Assembly: GCA_021186555.1 (NCBI GenBank)
Contig: JAJKFL010000007.1
Span: 2,478,501 to 2,542,500 of the forward strand
DNA: 64,000 nucleotides
Source of the DNA: Reticulitermes speratus
Lineage: Eukaryota > Arthropoda > Insecta > Blattodea > Rhinotermitidae
Direction of reading: 5' to 3'
Made by a program: the position numbers and the translations under genes. Below the pieces are notes generated by a model. It did not search any database. It was not told the origin of the DNA and worked only from the letters and a program-made list of their open reading frames with translations. Position 1 is the first letter of the stretch, and every line of letters begins with the position of its first letter. Of this stretch, positions 22,806 through 34,614 are shown piece by piece.

Positions 22806-25289
22806 TACCTTACAACTCATATCGCATCAGCACAACAGATGTAATGAGATATCCTATTCCCAGGCAAAAAAATCCATTCCCCACCTGACAGCCACAAAAG
22901 CTTAATTCCCCACCTGCGACCAAACAACCAACTCAGGTGACAGTCCATGAGTCCTCAACAACCCATGTACTCAGTAAACATTTGAGGTGTGTAGGACAAT
23001 ACCATCAATGTTGCATGATCGCAACAAGCAAACACATGATTATCGGAAGGCATTCGTTTACCTCAGTACGGCCTACGACAACAGACAGGGCTAGGTACGC
23101 GATATTTCATTATGGCCCAACAGCCCGTCTTTTCAGTAGGCATGTGAGGTCACTCACATCAGCCTCCTCTCTCACACCACATAGGCCTACCACACCAGAA
23201 AATGCTCGTTACACTCTTCAAGTTTGGTTACTTTAGCAGGTGCATCTAGAACCTAATCAGAGGCCCTTAACACACCAACTAGTAATCACATTGTCACAAA
23301 TAAACACTTTTTCTACGACACAAAACCAACCCATTTCCTCAGCAGCAAACTGAGCTATTCAAGACAAAAGCATGACAACAGTAGGTAGGGGTGTGCAACA
23401 CCTGAAAACAGAACCTCACCAACCATTACAGCAAACACACCTGAAAGGGGAATCATATTTGCGACACCACGTACCTTACAACTCAGATCGCATCAGCACA
23501 ACAGATGTAATGAGATATCCTAATCCCAGGCAAAAATCCCTTCCCCACCTGACAGCCACAAACGCTTAACTCCCCACCTGCGACCAAGCAACCAACTCAG
23601 GTGACAGTCCATGAGTCCTCAACAACCCATGTACTAAGAAAACATTTGAGGTGCGTAGGCCAATGCTATCATTGTTGCAGGATCGCAACAAGCAAACGCA
23701 TGATTATCGGAAGGCTTCGGTTTACCTCAATAAGGCCTACGACAACAGACAGGGCTAGGTACGTGATATTTCATTATGGCCCAACAGCCCGTCTTTTCAG
23801 TAGGCATGTGAGGTCACTCACATCAGCCTCCCCTCTCACACCACATAGGCCTACCACACCAGAAAATGCTCGTTACACACCTCAAGTTTGGTTACTTTAG
23901 CAGGTGCATCTAGAACCTAATCAGAGGCCCTTAACACACCAACTAGTAATCACATTGTCACAAATAAATCCTTTTTTCTACGATGCAAAACCAACCCATT
24001 TCCTCAGCAGCAAACTGAGCTATTCAAGACAAAAGCATGACAACAGTAGGTAGGGGTGTGCAACACCTGAAAACAGAACCTCACCAACCATTACAGCAAA
24101 CACACCTGAAAGGGGAATCATATTTGCAACACCACGTACCTTACAACTCAGATCGCATCTGCACAACAGATGTAATGAGATATCCTAATCCCAGGCAAAA
24201 ATCCCTTCCCCACCTGACAGCCACAAACGCTTAACTCCCCACCTGCGACCAAGCAACCAACTCAGGTGACAGTCCATGAGTCCTCAACAACCCATGTACT
24301 AAGAAAACATTTGAGGTGCGTAGGCCAATGCTATCATTGTTGCAGGATCGCAACAAGCAAACGCATGATTATCGGAAGGCTTCGGTTTACCTCAATAAGG
24401 CCTACGACAACAGACAGGGCTAGGTACGTGATATTTCATTATGGCCCAACAGCCCGTCTTTTCAGTAGGCATGTGAGGTCACTCACATCAGCCTCCCCTC
24501 TCACACCACATAGGCCTACCACACCAGAAAATGCTCGTTACACACCTCAAGTTTGGTTACTTTAGCAGGTGCATCTAGAACCTAATCAGAGGCCCTTAAC
24601 ACACCAACTAGTAATCACATTGTCACAAATAAATCCTTTTTTCTACGATGCAAAACCAACCCATTTCCTCAGCAGCAAACTGAGCTATTCAAGACAAAAG
24701 CATGACAACAGTAGGTAGGGGTGTGCAACACCTGAAAACAGAACCTCACCAACCATTACAGCAAACACACCTGAAAGGGGAATCATATTTGCAACACCAC
24801 GTACCTTACAACTCAGATCGCATCTGCACAACAGATGTAATGAGATATCCTAATCCCAGGCAAAAATCCCTTCCCCACCTGACAGCCACAAACGCTTAAC
24901 TCCCCACCTGCGACCAAGCAACCAACTCAGGTGACAGTCCATGAGTCCTCAACAACCCATGTACTAAGAAAACATTTGAGGTGCGTAGGCCAATGCTATC
25001 ATTGTTGCACGATCGCAACAAGCAAACGCATGATTATCGGAAGGCTTTGGTTTACCTCAATAAGGCCTACGACAACAGACAGGGCTAGGTACGTGATATT
25101 TCATTTTGGCCCAACAGCCCGTCTTTTCAGTAGGCATGTGAGGTCACTCACATCAGCCTCCCCTCTCACACCACATAGGCCTACGACACCAGAAAATGCT
25201 CGTTACACACCTCAAGTTTGGTTACTTTAGTAGGTGCATCTAGAACCTAATCAGAGGTCCTACACACACCAACGTGTACAATCACATTG
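22806..25289. repeat. Tandem array, 665-bp unit, about 3.7 copies
   Basis: The phase marker TACCTTACAACTCA occurs at 22,806, 23,472, 24,137 and 24,802, giving spacings of 666, 665 and 665 bp. The first unit is the most diverged. The second and third are almost identical over their full length. The fourth is truncated near 25,289. Each unit keeps a 99-codon plus-strand ORF (starts 22,937, 23,601, 24,266, 24,931; MTVHESSTTHVL...), and the unit junctions keep a 65-codon ORF (23,372, 24,037, 24,702). None resembles a known protein. I read this as a satellite-like or local segmental array. Confidence 0.95.
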
Positions 25290-25689
25290 TGATCTTGATG
25301 TAAAACTGGGCACTTAATTTGTTTAAATGACTACAAAATCCTTCCCCTTAAAAAATGCTCAAAGAACAAAGGGAAATTGCAGGTGGGGGAAAATCATTTG
25401 GAGATGTAGATGGTGCATTTGCACAAGCTGGAAAAGGTTCAAAAGCAATGGTGCATGACACGGGATTTGCATGTAAGCCTTCTTTGATGCTGGCTGCTGC
25501 ATCCACATCAAGCCTTCATCCATCTCTCCAAGACTGTCAACAAAACATAACATTTCATTATGAGAAATTAATGAACATAATAATTAACACGGATTATTGT
25601 TTCGCTGTCATACCTGAAATCTTGGACATTGTACAACATTCCACTTTAAAAGCCCACAACATTTCACACACTTAATCTGCCTCCTTCAA

Positions 25690-25870
25690 ATTCCATTCCC
25701 TTCGTGCTAGGGGAAAAACTATGCAGGCAGGCCACTTAGAAAGAGCTACTCTCAATCCCTGTATGAAGACCAAGAAAGCTAGTCATGTCCAAAATTTCAG
25801 TCATGACTATGTCTGCATACCATTGTTCTTTATACGACAATAGGATGACTGTGCTCAATAACAATTATGT
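25690..25870 (+). repeat. Degenerate dispersed repeat, paired with 29,760-29,990
   Basis: It shares GGCCACTTAGAAA(G/C)AG, CTCAATCCCTG and CATGTCCAAAATTTSAGTCAT in the same order with 29,760-29,990. It is non-coding. Confidence 0.5.
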
Positions 25871-26843
25871 TTAGCTTTACCGATATTCTTGGGCACTGTT
25901 TACATTTGTATCAAATTGAAAACCTGTATTAAAGAAACCTCAAGAAGGCACATTACTCAAAACCATGTACAGCAATTCAGCAAAGCAACCAGTGATGGTA
26001 GGCAGTCCTTTATGGAGGACTCTAGCCCAGGGTAAGCAACCTAGCACATACATAGCATACATTACAAGAGAATGGGTTTCAAAACTGGGCACGAGCTATA
26101 ATTTGCAGGAGCAAAAGTTTACACACCTCAAAACATTAACTGTAGCAACCCTGAATACCAATGAACATACTGAAGAACACCAAGAGGAATTAACAGCAGG
26201 TATCAAATGATACAAAACTATATGAGTAAAATTAACTACACTCAAGTGCGCTGCCATCAAGCCAGAAATACAAGGCTTCAAACGAGTCCTTACAAGCCGT
26301 CCCCGTGTAAACTTGCCCACGCTGCTCTCAATTTAATTATTACACATAAATGGTTGTAAAGCTATTTTCCTTTTTCTTTTTTGATGAACTTTGCAACTGT
26401 GATGTAAAGCAGTCAACATAAAGTGGGCAATGAACTCACTTATATAAATAAGTTACTAATAAGATACTAACAGTTTCTTGATTTAAAAAGGAATCCTGAA
26501 AAGCATAGAAAGGACTTGCTGGAGAAGGGTGTGGGAACATGGCAACGCAGTGTGACACAGAGAATTCTTTCTCATAACTTCATTAAAATACTGACAGCTT
26601 GGCTGCTGAACATGCTGTCAGCTGACTCTCAGCACTCTTCACAGGACCTTTGGTCACTGAAATTTGTTAACATTATGATAAAACTATGTCGTTTGGCACA
26701 ATGTTAGAGGAGGACTGCCTGTAGGTTGAACCGATTCCAATCCTAGAATCTTGTAAATGTGTAATTAACCTTTGGTTTCCATAAAAGCACAGAATTTACA
26801 GACTGTGTGAACAACTAGCAGCTTGGATCATAGAAGTACTTAC

Positions 26844-27017
26844 AGTAGATGTCTGTTCAACTGTTTCCTCTTTTGGAGAACTTCGCCTTGATGTTGGCAG
26901 GGACGTCTGCTGAGTATCCTGCTCATTGTCCCGCTCCACCGCAATGGGTGAAATCTTCCTCAACTCTGACACAGCACTTCCATACGCATTCACTTCTGAC
27001 AATTGTCTGACAGGCTT
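26844..27017 (-). CDS. Candidate internal coding exon, unassigned
   Basis: A 174-base, 58-codon segment in one open frame lies between a strong acceptor (pyrimidine run TTTTTTTCTCACCAG) and a canonical donor (ACT/GTAAGT). The peptide starts KPVRQLSEVNAYGS and ends EETVEQTST. It is polar, with Ser/Thr/Glu-rich low complexity in the second half, and shows no domain. It lies on the same strand as, and 6 kb upstream of, the MyTH4-FERM exons, and 3 kb downstream of a possible first exon at 30,203. Membership of either gene is inference only. Confidence 0.5.
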
Positions 27018-27736
27018 CTGGTGAGAAAAAAAGTGCCTGTCAATAGCACGCTCAGTACATCCAAATATATGGCATTGAAAGGAACAAGCTTAATAACATT
27101 ATTTGTAAAAGTGATAATTGTTTCATAACCAAGAGTTCAGGATATTATGTGGACCTACGACAGAGAAAGTGGCTCAGGACAGGGAAAAGTAGTTGGTTCC
27201 AGTGAACACTTCAATGATTCTTCAAGTTTCACAACAGGCACATATTTTCTGATGTACATGAATAACTGAACTTCTAGATCAACTCTGCTGCTTGGAGTCA
27301 GGTGGCTACAGGAAGCTGGAAACCTTCAATCAGTATTATTAGGATGGCCAAATCATGGGGGTGAGATGGGCAAAGCATGGGGGAGAACAGAAATGTATAC
27401 AATTTAGTTTGCAGATATATCCAAAGTATAACACTGCTATATAAACACAAAAACCCAAACACCAACCTTGGTTTATACACATAAAAACTGTATGACTAGC
27501 CTTCGTCTATACAGTGCATTACTTTTTCTGTTGTTTGTGTATGTTGGCAACTCTGACCATAAACTAATATAGCAAACACTGTATGACATGGGACAAAAGC
27601 AATAAAGAAATAAGCCGTATATTCCACATTCACTTACAAATAAAGTGTTTGTTAAAGAAACAACAGCATCTACAATGATTACTGAATGAAGAATTGTGAA
27701 CAGTGAAGTACTGGACCAAAAGCAAACTACAGCAAT

Positions 27737-28877
27737 TCATTCATTCATTCATTTATTACTCCACCATAGATCCTTTGAGAATTACATTCCAGTGGATGTG
27801 GTTACCGTCAGTATTATGTTTAATCAACTGTGCAGCACTGCACTTGTCCAGCATCATATACATAATATGTTAATTATAATACATTATAAACATTAAAAGG
27901 TATACTATAAACACATTAAGAAAATCAAGGATAATTATAAAAACATATACTATTCAGTGTCTATGTTCTAAAATAAGATTACATTTTATAATTAAAACTT
28001 CAGTTTTTCAGTTTACCAAATCCTCTTATGGATATGATGAAATTTCTACAAAAATGTTAAAAGTAAGTATGCCAAGTATCATGTCGCCACTTACTTATAT
28101 TTGTAATGAATCCTTAGCCCAGGGAATTTTTCCGGATAGATTGAAGTTTGCTGTGGTTAAGCCAATTTTAAAAAATGGTGATAAATATGAACCATCTAAC
28201 TATAGGCCTATATCATTGTTATCATCATTTTCTAAAGTATTTGAAAGGCTTATATATAACAGATTGTATACACATATAAACATAAATAATATATTAGATG
28301 ATAACCAGTATGGCTTTCGACCAAACTCATCTATAGAAAAAGCATCTTTTGAACTAACAGATGAAATATTAAAATCAATGAATAACAAGCATTTAGTTGG
28401 AGGTATATTTTGTGATTTACAAAAAGCATTTGACTGTGTCAGTCATGATATACTTATAAAAAAAATTGGAATTCTATGGAATTACTGGAAAATTTGGTGC
28501 TTTAATCAAGTCTTACTTCAAGGGAAGATATCAAAGAGTAAATCTTGACACAAATGACTCCGTAAACAGTTTTTCGTCCAGATGGGATTTTTGTATGCAA
28601 ATTCTTTTTACTCAGTGGAAGAGTATTTTAATTATAAAATGTAACCTTATTTTTGAACATAGACATTGAATAGTATATGTTTTATAATTTTCCTTGATTT
28701 CTTAATGTGTTTATACTATACCTTTTAACGTTTATAATGTATTATAATTAACATATTATGTATATGATGTTGGACAAGTGCAGTTCTGCACAACTGATTA
28801 AACATAATACTGACGGTAACCACATCCACTGGAATGTAATTCTCAAAGGATCTATGGTGGACTAATAAATGAATGAA
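27737..28877. mobile_element. Composite element: LINE RT fragment between about 255-bp inverted arms
   Basis: The left arm, 27,737-27,997, and right arm, 28,626-28,877, are inverted copies along their whole length, starting at the outside with TTCATTCATTTATTA(C/G)TCCACC and ending inside with TTTTATAATTAAAA. They differ by scattered substitutions and a few single-base indels. The 628 bp between them encodes part of a reverse transcriptase in plus orientation. The right arm could be the LINE's own 3' end, with an AATAAATGAATGAA tail; the left arm is the same end inverted. Confidence 0.85.
28005..28600 (+). pseudogene. Non-LTR retrotransposon reverse transcriptase fragment
   Basis: The frame reads YGYDEISTKMLK, FPDRLKFAVVKPI, NYRPISLLSSFSKVFE, QYGFRPNSS and FCDLQKAFDCVSHDIL: the RT fingers and palm motif A with its catalytic Asp. 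A one-base slip in an eight-A run near 28,460 moves the frame to MEFYGITGKFGALIKSYFKG. The copy stops after the VNLDTN...SFSSRWD stretch, before motif C (the YADD-type box), so it is inactive. Confidence 0.85.
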
Positions 28878-29759
28878 CAAAATGTATGATGACATCACCA
28901 CCATGTTATTAATCATAGGATGCAGGCAATAAAACAAATTAATCCCGCATATTTTGGCAACATACATTTGCCATCTTCAGGGGAGTTTCTTATTAGCAAT
29001 GAGAAGCAATTGCAGTTTACACCACTACTCTAACACAGTTAGAATACAACTTACACTCTAACCCAAAATTACCCTCCGCTTATTGTCTGTCTCAGATTAC
29101 AAATGAAAACGGTAATGCAAGTACAATATAAGTTTCTCACATTGCATTCAATACTCCTCGCACTTTTGAAACAGTGTCTGATCAAGTCTGACAAATTGAC
29201 ACTCAAAGAAAGTCAAGTCAGGATGCCCAGCTTACACTGGAGTTGAAAGCAGCTTCTAATCCGCTGAGATCATGGTTTGAGATCTCTGATGAGGAAAATA
29301 ACTTGTAATCAACAAACATAATTACAGCCACAAGGTTAGGCTTTCTGAGTTCATTTTCTTCACACACACTCAAGGTGGTAAGCTTCTCAGGTTTCAACTA
29401 AGACACAGAATGAAGGTTAGCCTATAAATTTTCAATTAGTGACATCTTGTAGGTTTTGGGGTTGCAAATGAATACACCACATTTTAAAGCCTGTTTTCTG
29501 GGGACTTTCTTTACTCATCTTTGTAACCATCATGGATTTTAAGAATGTTGACAACTCCACATAGTTAATGGATACCATTCACTGCCATCACTTTCCATGC
29601 TAGTAACTAACATCTGTATAAAGTGAGTATATTAACATGTTAAATTGCAAACACTGCATGACATTGGAAACGGTATATGACCACACACCAAAATTGGAAA
29701 TCTCAAAGTTAAATAAAACCACCTTCAATAAAAAATAGTGCACATTTCAACATCACTGT

Positions 29760-29990
29760 GCACAACCTTTGGAACAAAGATTTTCCTGGTGGCTCCACTG
29801 GCCACTTAGAAACAGCTAGTGTCAATCCCTGGATACTCAAATGAGTCAAAACCAAGAATGTTTATTCAAAACAAATCAACTGGGGACGAAAGTGAATTAT
29901 AAGATCTGCGTATGACCAATGCACATGTCCAAAATTTGAGTCATCTCTATGACCAAACAAAATCGTTACCATTATTTTCCATATAATGAA
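29760..29990 (+). repeat. Degenerate dispersed repeat, second copy
   Basis: See the copy at 25,690-25,870. The shared blocks here are GGCCACTTAGAAACAGC, GTCAATCCCTGG and CATGTCCAAAATTTGAGTCA. Confidence 0.5.
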
Positions 29991-30039
29991 ACAACTGCAT
30001 GAATATAAATATTTTGTTGCACAGGTATTATTGGATGAC

Positions 30040-30203
30040 CCACTACTGGCATCACTCGGTCTTCCTCCAGTTCCACCAAACCTTTGACGCCCTGAACCAA
30101 GTCCGCCACCCCTTACACATATCGAATGATTATGTCCACCTTGAATCTCTTGTGGCCCATTAACATCCATTTCTGCTTTCATTTCTACGTTCACACCTGA
30201 CAT
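30040..30203 (-). CDS. Candidate first coding exon of a minus-strand gene
   Basis: An ATG at 30,203-30,201 opens a frame reading MSGVNVEMKAEMDVNG then a Gly-rich stretch (GGGLGSGRQRFGGTGG) and Ser/Asn-rich residues, continuing without a stop past 30,040 into repeat sequence. The Gly-rich, GC-richer start next to a CpG-containing flank is typical of a first exon. No good donor is evident; CCT/GTGCAA near 30,028 and CCA/GTAGTG near 30,045 are weak options. The family is not recognised. It may be the start of the gene that owns the exon at 26,844-27,017. Confidence 0.4.
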
Positions 30204-30430
30204 ACCTTACAATAATTTGGTCTTAAATAATACCGCCTCCAGAAACGTATGAATATAACAACTTCAAAACACAACGCCAACCGTCTCCAACCAAAATGGC
30301 GTTCTCTCATTCAAATATAAACTTGCGTGCTTGGAATTGTGGGTAGGACGAAGCCCTCTCGCCGCTATTGGCCAGCACATAGTAATTGTCACTGGAAGCT
30401 CCATGCTCCCACAGATGATCTAATCGGAAC
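30204..30430 (-). promoter_or_regulatory. Putative promoter upstream of the 30,203 start
   Basis: It contains AAAATGGCGTTC at 30,294-30,305 (YY1-like), an inverted CCAAT box (ATTGGCC at 30,368-30,374) and GAATTGTGGGTAGG at 30,336-30,349. The local CpG frequency is raised. This is inference from motifs only. Confidence 0.35.
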
Positions 30431-31000
30431 CATGGCGATCTTCCATGGAAAGAATGTGAATTCATAGTTCTGAATCCTGCCGGCAGATGCCAATTATATG
30501 ACAGCTGGCTACAAGTTTGTACGCGACGCTGCTAATTTCGAAAGCCAAAATTACACGTTTCATTAATAGCGCGAAGCCCTAACAGCATATAAACTAACGT
30601 TTCAAGATTTCAGGTTCTCACGGGGATGTTTCAGGGTATTCGGGCCTTCTGCGATGTAACGAATGTTTGTAACTGCTTTGGTAAAGTGTGTTATTGTAAA
30701 TTAACCAGCAAAGGACCTGAGGGCGAACAAACATATTTTAATTAAATTTTTTGTTTATTTCCCTGCTGAACAAATAGTCTAAGGGCAGACTATAAAATCA
30801 GCTCTAATAGAGAAATACATCATAGAAAGGAAAAGAAAAACAACAAAACACAAGAAAAACGTAATCATATTCATTTAACTCTCAGATCAGAGTTTGGGTG
30901 TTAAGCTATATATTGTGCACAATGAGTGTAAGAAATAAATGAATTAGAACTACTAAAAAATCTGATGGACAGTAACATTTTTTTAATATATCAATGTCTG
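30431..31000. other. Intergenic, no gene seen
   Basis: Interrupted frames on both strands. It ends in A-rich DNA (about 30,825-30,860) just before a LINE remnant. Confidence 0.45.
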
Positions 31001-31004
31001 ACTT

Positions 31005-31392
31005 GTGGTAACATATGGAGCTGAAACCTGGAGCCTGAGAACTGCAGACGAAAAAGCCTTGAGGTTCTTTGAGAGGAGAATAGTCAGAAGAATCTACGGA
31101 CCCCTCTTTCTGAATGGTGATTGGAGACTGAGATCAAATCACCAAAACGAATCCATCCTGGGCCATGCTGGATCAGCTGGCTGGGGGTCATGTAAAAGGT
31201 ATGGATGAACATGTTAATCATAAAAAGATCATGAGTGAAGAGATCTATGGCAGGAAGCCAAGAAAACACTGGATAACAGACATGGAGGAGGACCTCAGGA
31301 GGATGAGCATCCGAGGTTGGCGAGTGAAGACCCAAGATCGACAGGACTGGAGGAGGATTGTGTGGGATGCCAAGGTCCATACCGGACTGTAG
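31005..31392 (+). mobile_element. 5'-truncated LINE, C-terminal tail
   Basis: Plus-strand frames read [20 protein letters not shown] and [11 protein letters not shown], then, after a shift, [37 protein letters not shown] and DRQDWRRIVWDAKVHTGL with a stop. This is the end of a non-LTR polyprotein of a different family from L-A. Confidence 0.8.
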
Positions 31393-31608
31393 ACCCACAC
31401 TTACGATGATATCGACGTCTGTACAAAAAACAGCTGATATGCATCCAGCTGAAGGAAAATTTTTGCATGGACACCCGACACTGAGCATAAAAATGTCGTA
31501 ACATAATTCGTGAATCACAACTAGTCATTCAATTTGAGGAACCAGAAGTTGTTTAATGCCTGGCTCAGGGAAGGAGTTCTTGAAATTCGCATATGTTTTG
31601 GCCAAACA

Positions 31609-31660
31609 TATATCCATATATATATATATATATATATATATATCCATATATATACATATG
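31609..31660. repeat. (AT)n microsatellite
   Basis: A TATATA run of about 30 bp flanked by two TATCCATATATA blocks. Confidence 0.9.
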
Positions 31661-32064
31661 CATACATGTGAGTGTGTTCTTCATAAATTTAATAATAAAT
31701 ACAAGTCTGCTAGAAAACACTTTTCTTCTTACTTTATGAAGCAGCATCTTCAGTTTTGCTTGTGAAATAAATAATCCAGAAATTTAAAGAGAACATTATT
31801 ATTCAACACACCTCATAATTCTTTTTAAACTTGAAGAAGGGTTTTAAAAACTCTCCTTTGCTCGGTTTTGCATATTCCATGCAGAAGAAACCGAAGTATC
31901 ACGAGTTAATACTAACAAGAAAGTGCTCTCTGCTACAGATAAAATGCAAGTAATGGAGCTAACATCAGAAGAGTGAGGCCGCAATTTGCTTTCCTCTTTT
32001 TTTACAAGCTGAACAAATTCAGACTTCCTATATCTACCGTAAATTTCACGACTCTTGGAATATT

Positions 32065-32370
32065 GTAGGGTCCATTTGGCACAGCGACTATTTACGTGCT
32101 GGACGTCCGAGAAAACGTACTTTGATTCCCTGCAGGAACAAGATACGTATTTATCTCTTTTCCACAGCGTCCACGCCGGCTCTGGGCCCAGGCAGCCTCC
32201 TGTTCAATGGGTACCTGACGCTCCTTCCCCAAGGCCGAAGCGGCGTAGTCGTGAGAAGAACCACTGAGTTCCACACACGCCGAAGTTAACAATGAGCGGA
32301 ACTGTACGTCCACGCCCCACATGCCCTTACAGACTCACAGACACGCCTACTTTACCTTTACTTAATCAAT
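32065..32370 (+). mobile_element. SINE, family B body
   Basis: It carries the family body (CTCTGGGCCCAGGCAGCCTC, CTGTTCAATGGGTACCTGAC, CCACTGAGTTCCACACACGC) and the terminal ACTTTACCTTTAC. The tRNA-like head is diverged. Confidence 0.65.
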
Positions 32371-32392
32371 TTCCATGACACGGGAACAATTT

Positions 32393-32905
32393 TTAGGCGC
32401 GTTTGTACAATCGCTAAGAGAGTCTTGGTTTAGTCATGTCCGCCCGCATGGAACAACTCGGCTCCCACTGGACCGATTTTCATGAAATTTGATATTTATC
32501 GAAAATCTGTGGGGAAAAAATTCAAATTTCATTAAAATTCGACAAGAATAACGGGTACTTTACATGAAGACCTATGCACATTTATGATAGTATCTCGCTC
32601 AATTATTCTTAGAATGAAAAACCTTTTACCCAAAAGTTGTAGATAAAATCAAAACACACATTTTATGTTCAATAACTTTTTACCGAAAATTGTGTCATTT
32701 ATGAGATAATGTTCAAAAATATGGTACAGCCAGACAGACCAAGCTGACAATATAATACAGCGCATGCGCTTTGCGTGCTGGATAACTAAGGCTATAGAGA
32801 GACACTCAGAATATGTAATACTTATTGCTTTTCCACAGCAACAATAGTTACGCGAACGCGCCTTAATATTACGTCTATGCGTACATTGCCCGTCTTTTTA
32901 GATTT
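32393..32905 (+). repeat. About 0.5-kb dispersed repeat, copy 1 (pair with 35,712-36,190)
   Basis: The copies share TAGGCGCGTTTG, AACWCGGCTCCCAYTGGAC, ACTTTACATGAAG, TTTTATGTTCAATAACTTTT, GAGATAATGT and GTTACGCGAACG in the same order and orientation, 3.3 kb apart. The repeat is richer in CpG than its flanks and non-coding. It is probably a non-autonomous element of unknown class. Confidence 0.8.
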
Positions 32906-33315
32906 CGAAGTGAAATACGTAGAATATCCTATTTGGTCGATAAGTCAAATGCTGTGTTTGGAATTCTTTATACGCAATCATCTCATATTTCTCTATTTTT
33001 CTGTTCCTCGTTTGTCACAAGTATGTTAAATGTCATTTTAATTTCTTAGCAAGTTTTATCTCTGTGCTTTGAATTGTTTTTCTCTTTCTGTGCCGACCTA
33101 TGTTTCTGCTGTTGTAAATATGCTGGAATTGCTAAAACTATGAAATTTAAGTTGCGTCTCTCTCCTTGTTTGTCCTCGTAGTGTTATATATATACATAGT
33201 AAATATATAAGAAATTGAAAAATCAACAGGAAAAGATGATAGATTAAATAAAGCAGGCAAAATTGTCTGAGGCAGATGCTACACATTCTAATTTAAGGGT
33301 TTTAAATATTGGATG

Positions 33316-33657
33316 TAAAGCAATCCCATTACAGGCCTTGACAGGCCCTTAGGGTCCAGGAGGTTGAGGCTCCCAGAATTCTAGACAATCGGCACATGAA
33401 GGTGGTAAGGTTATCAACGTGGCGGGTTCGATTCCCGATGGTGTCACTGGAATTTTTCATTGACATAATCGTTTCGGTCGCACTATGGCCCTGGGGTCGA
33501 CTCAGCCTTTAACAGAAATGAGTACCAGAAATCTTTCCTGGGGGGTAAAGGCGGCCGGTGCGTAGGGCTGACAACCTTACCACCTTCATGTGCCGATTGT
33601 CTAAAAATCTGGGAGCCTCAACCTCCTGGGTCCCTAAGGGTCTGTAATGGGATTGCT
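33316..33657. mobile_element. Self-inverted SINE, family A
   Basis: The left part, 33,316-33,418, is the SINE 3' half in minus orientation (GCAATCCCATTACAGGCC...GGTAAGGTTATCAA). From about 33,419 the SINE runs in plus orientation from the B box (GGTTCGATTC) to GTAATGGGATTGC. The A box is missing. Direct repeats TTTTAAATATTGGATGT (33,300-33,316) and TTTTAAATATAGGATGT (about 33,660-33,676) flank the whole structure. Confidence 0.8.
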
Positions 33658-33669
33658 TTTTTAAATATA

Positions 33670-34080
33670 GGATGTTCCTCCCCTAGGACTGACACCTTAT
33701 TGTGATGAGGTTTGCGTGTCCTGCTATGACCCGGAGAGCTATGATGGCGGGAGTGTAAGCTCCTGGAAGGGACACCCACGCCAGACAGGTCGAAGGGCAG
33801 GGACCAGACAAAGTAGCAGTCCACAACGAAAAGTAGGGCGGACCCTTTAGGCGTGTTGAAGTCAAACTCCTAGGGGAGTAAACCCCGAAATCAAATCCTG
33901 GTTCTCCTGGAAGGGGGTTTATCGTATGGCTAACAACCTACACAGTAAGAAAACTATTGTTATGAAACCAGGAAGTACCCTCGGAAAGATTTGGAGGCAA
34001 CAGCTATGAACAGTGAGGAAAGGAGGAAACTTCTGAAGGAGGTCAAGACTGTATGAGTTGTAGTGCCGATGGTGATGATG
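33670..34080 (+). repeat. Dispersed repeat, probably LINE-derived
   Basis: The segment is GC-rich, with short coherent peptide stretches (CYDPESYDGGSVSSWKGHP, NSEERRKLLKEVKT) in shifting frames. I recall this as part of a common blattodean repeat, but cannot assign the family from sequence alone. Confidence 0.4.
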
Positions 34081-34614
34081 AAATACTGGATATTATTGGA
34101 GCTTTTTGAGTTTCTTTTATTCACTGCGAATGGAAGAAATAGCCTATAGATATGGAGGGTAGGTGCAAGTGTACTGAATAAGCAGTCGTGAACAGCCGCG
34201 AGGACATTCCTGCTTGCTCACAACTCGTCACCGTGCATACCAGCATGTTACGCAATATCGCGCAGTAACGCAGATATTCGTGTCCCGCTGAATACGGAAA
34301 TGAACCTTCGGTTTCCAAAAACGACTGGCAATATTTTTACTAGTAGCGTGGCTATTAGCTTCTTTAGAAGTCCTCTGACTCCATCGGATTATTTTGCTGC
34401 TTTAAAATTAAAGGAAAATTAGTTTAATTTAAAAAAAAAAACTTTGTTCACGGATTATTTTGAAGGACCGATATAAACTGCTTGCTGTTCGTTTTAGAAG
34501 AATAACAGCGGCTGCTTCCAACAGCTAAGCGAACCTTAACACAATTTATTAGCCTTAAGTGACACTGCTTCGAAAGCAGTCTCTCTCTCTCTTTTAGTCT
34601 GACGTCTTGTACCT

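Noticed and set aside
22551-22844. ORFs and a GTAGGT donor-like site just before the 665-bp array
   Set aside because: A stop lies in every frame that would use the donor with a usable acceptor, so no exon could be built.
25355-25675. 106-codon plus-strand ORF after the tandem array, and its minus-strand counterpart
   Set aside because: Both strands give readable but low-complexity frames without convincing splice sites. It is probably repeat-derived.
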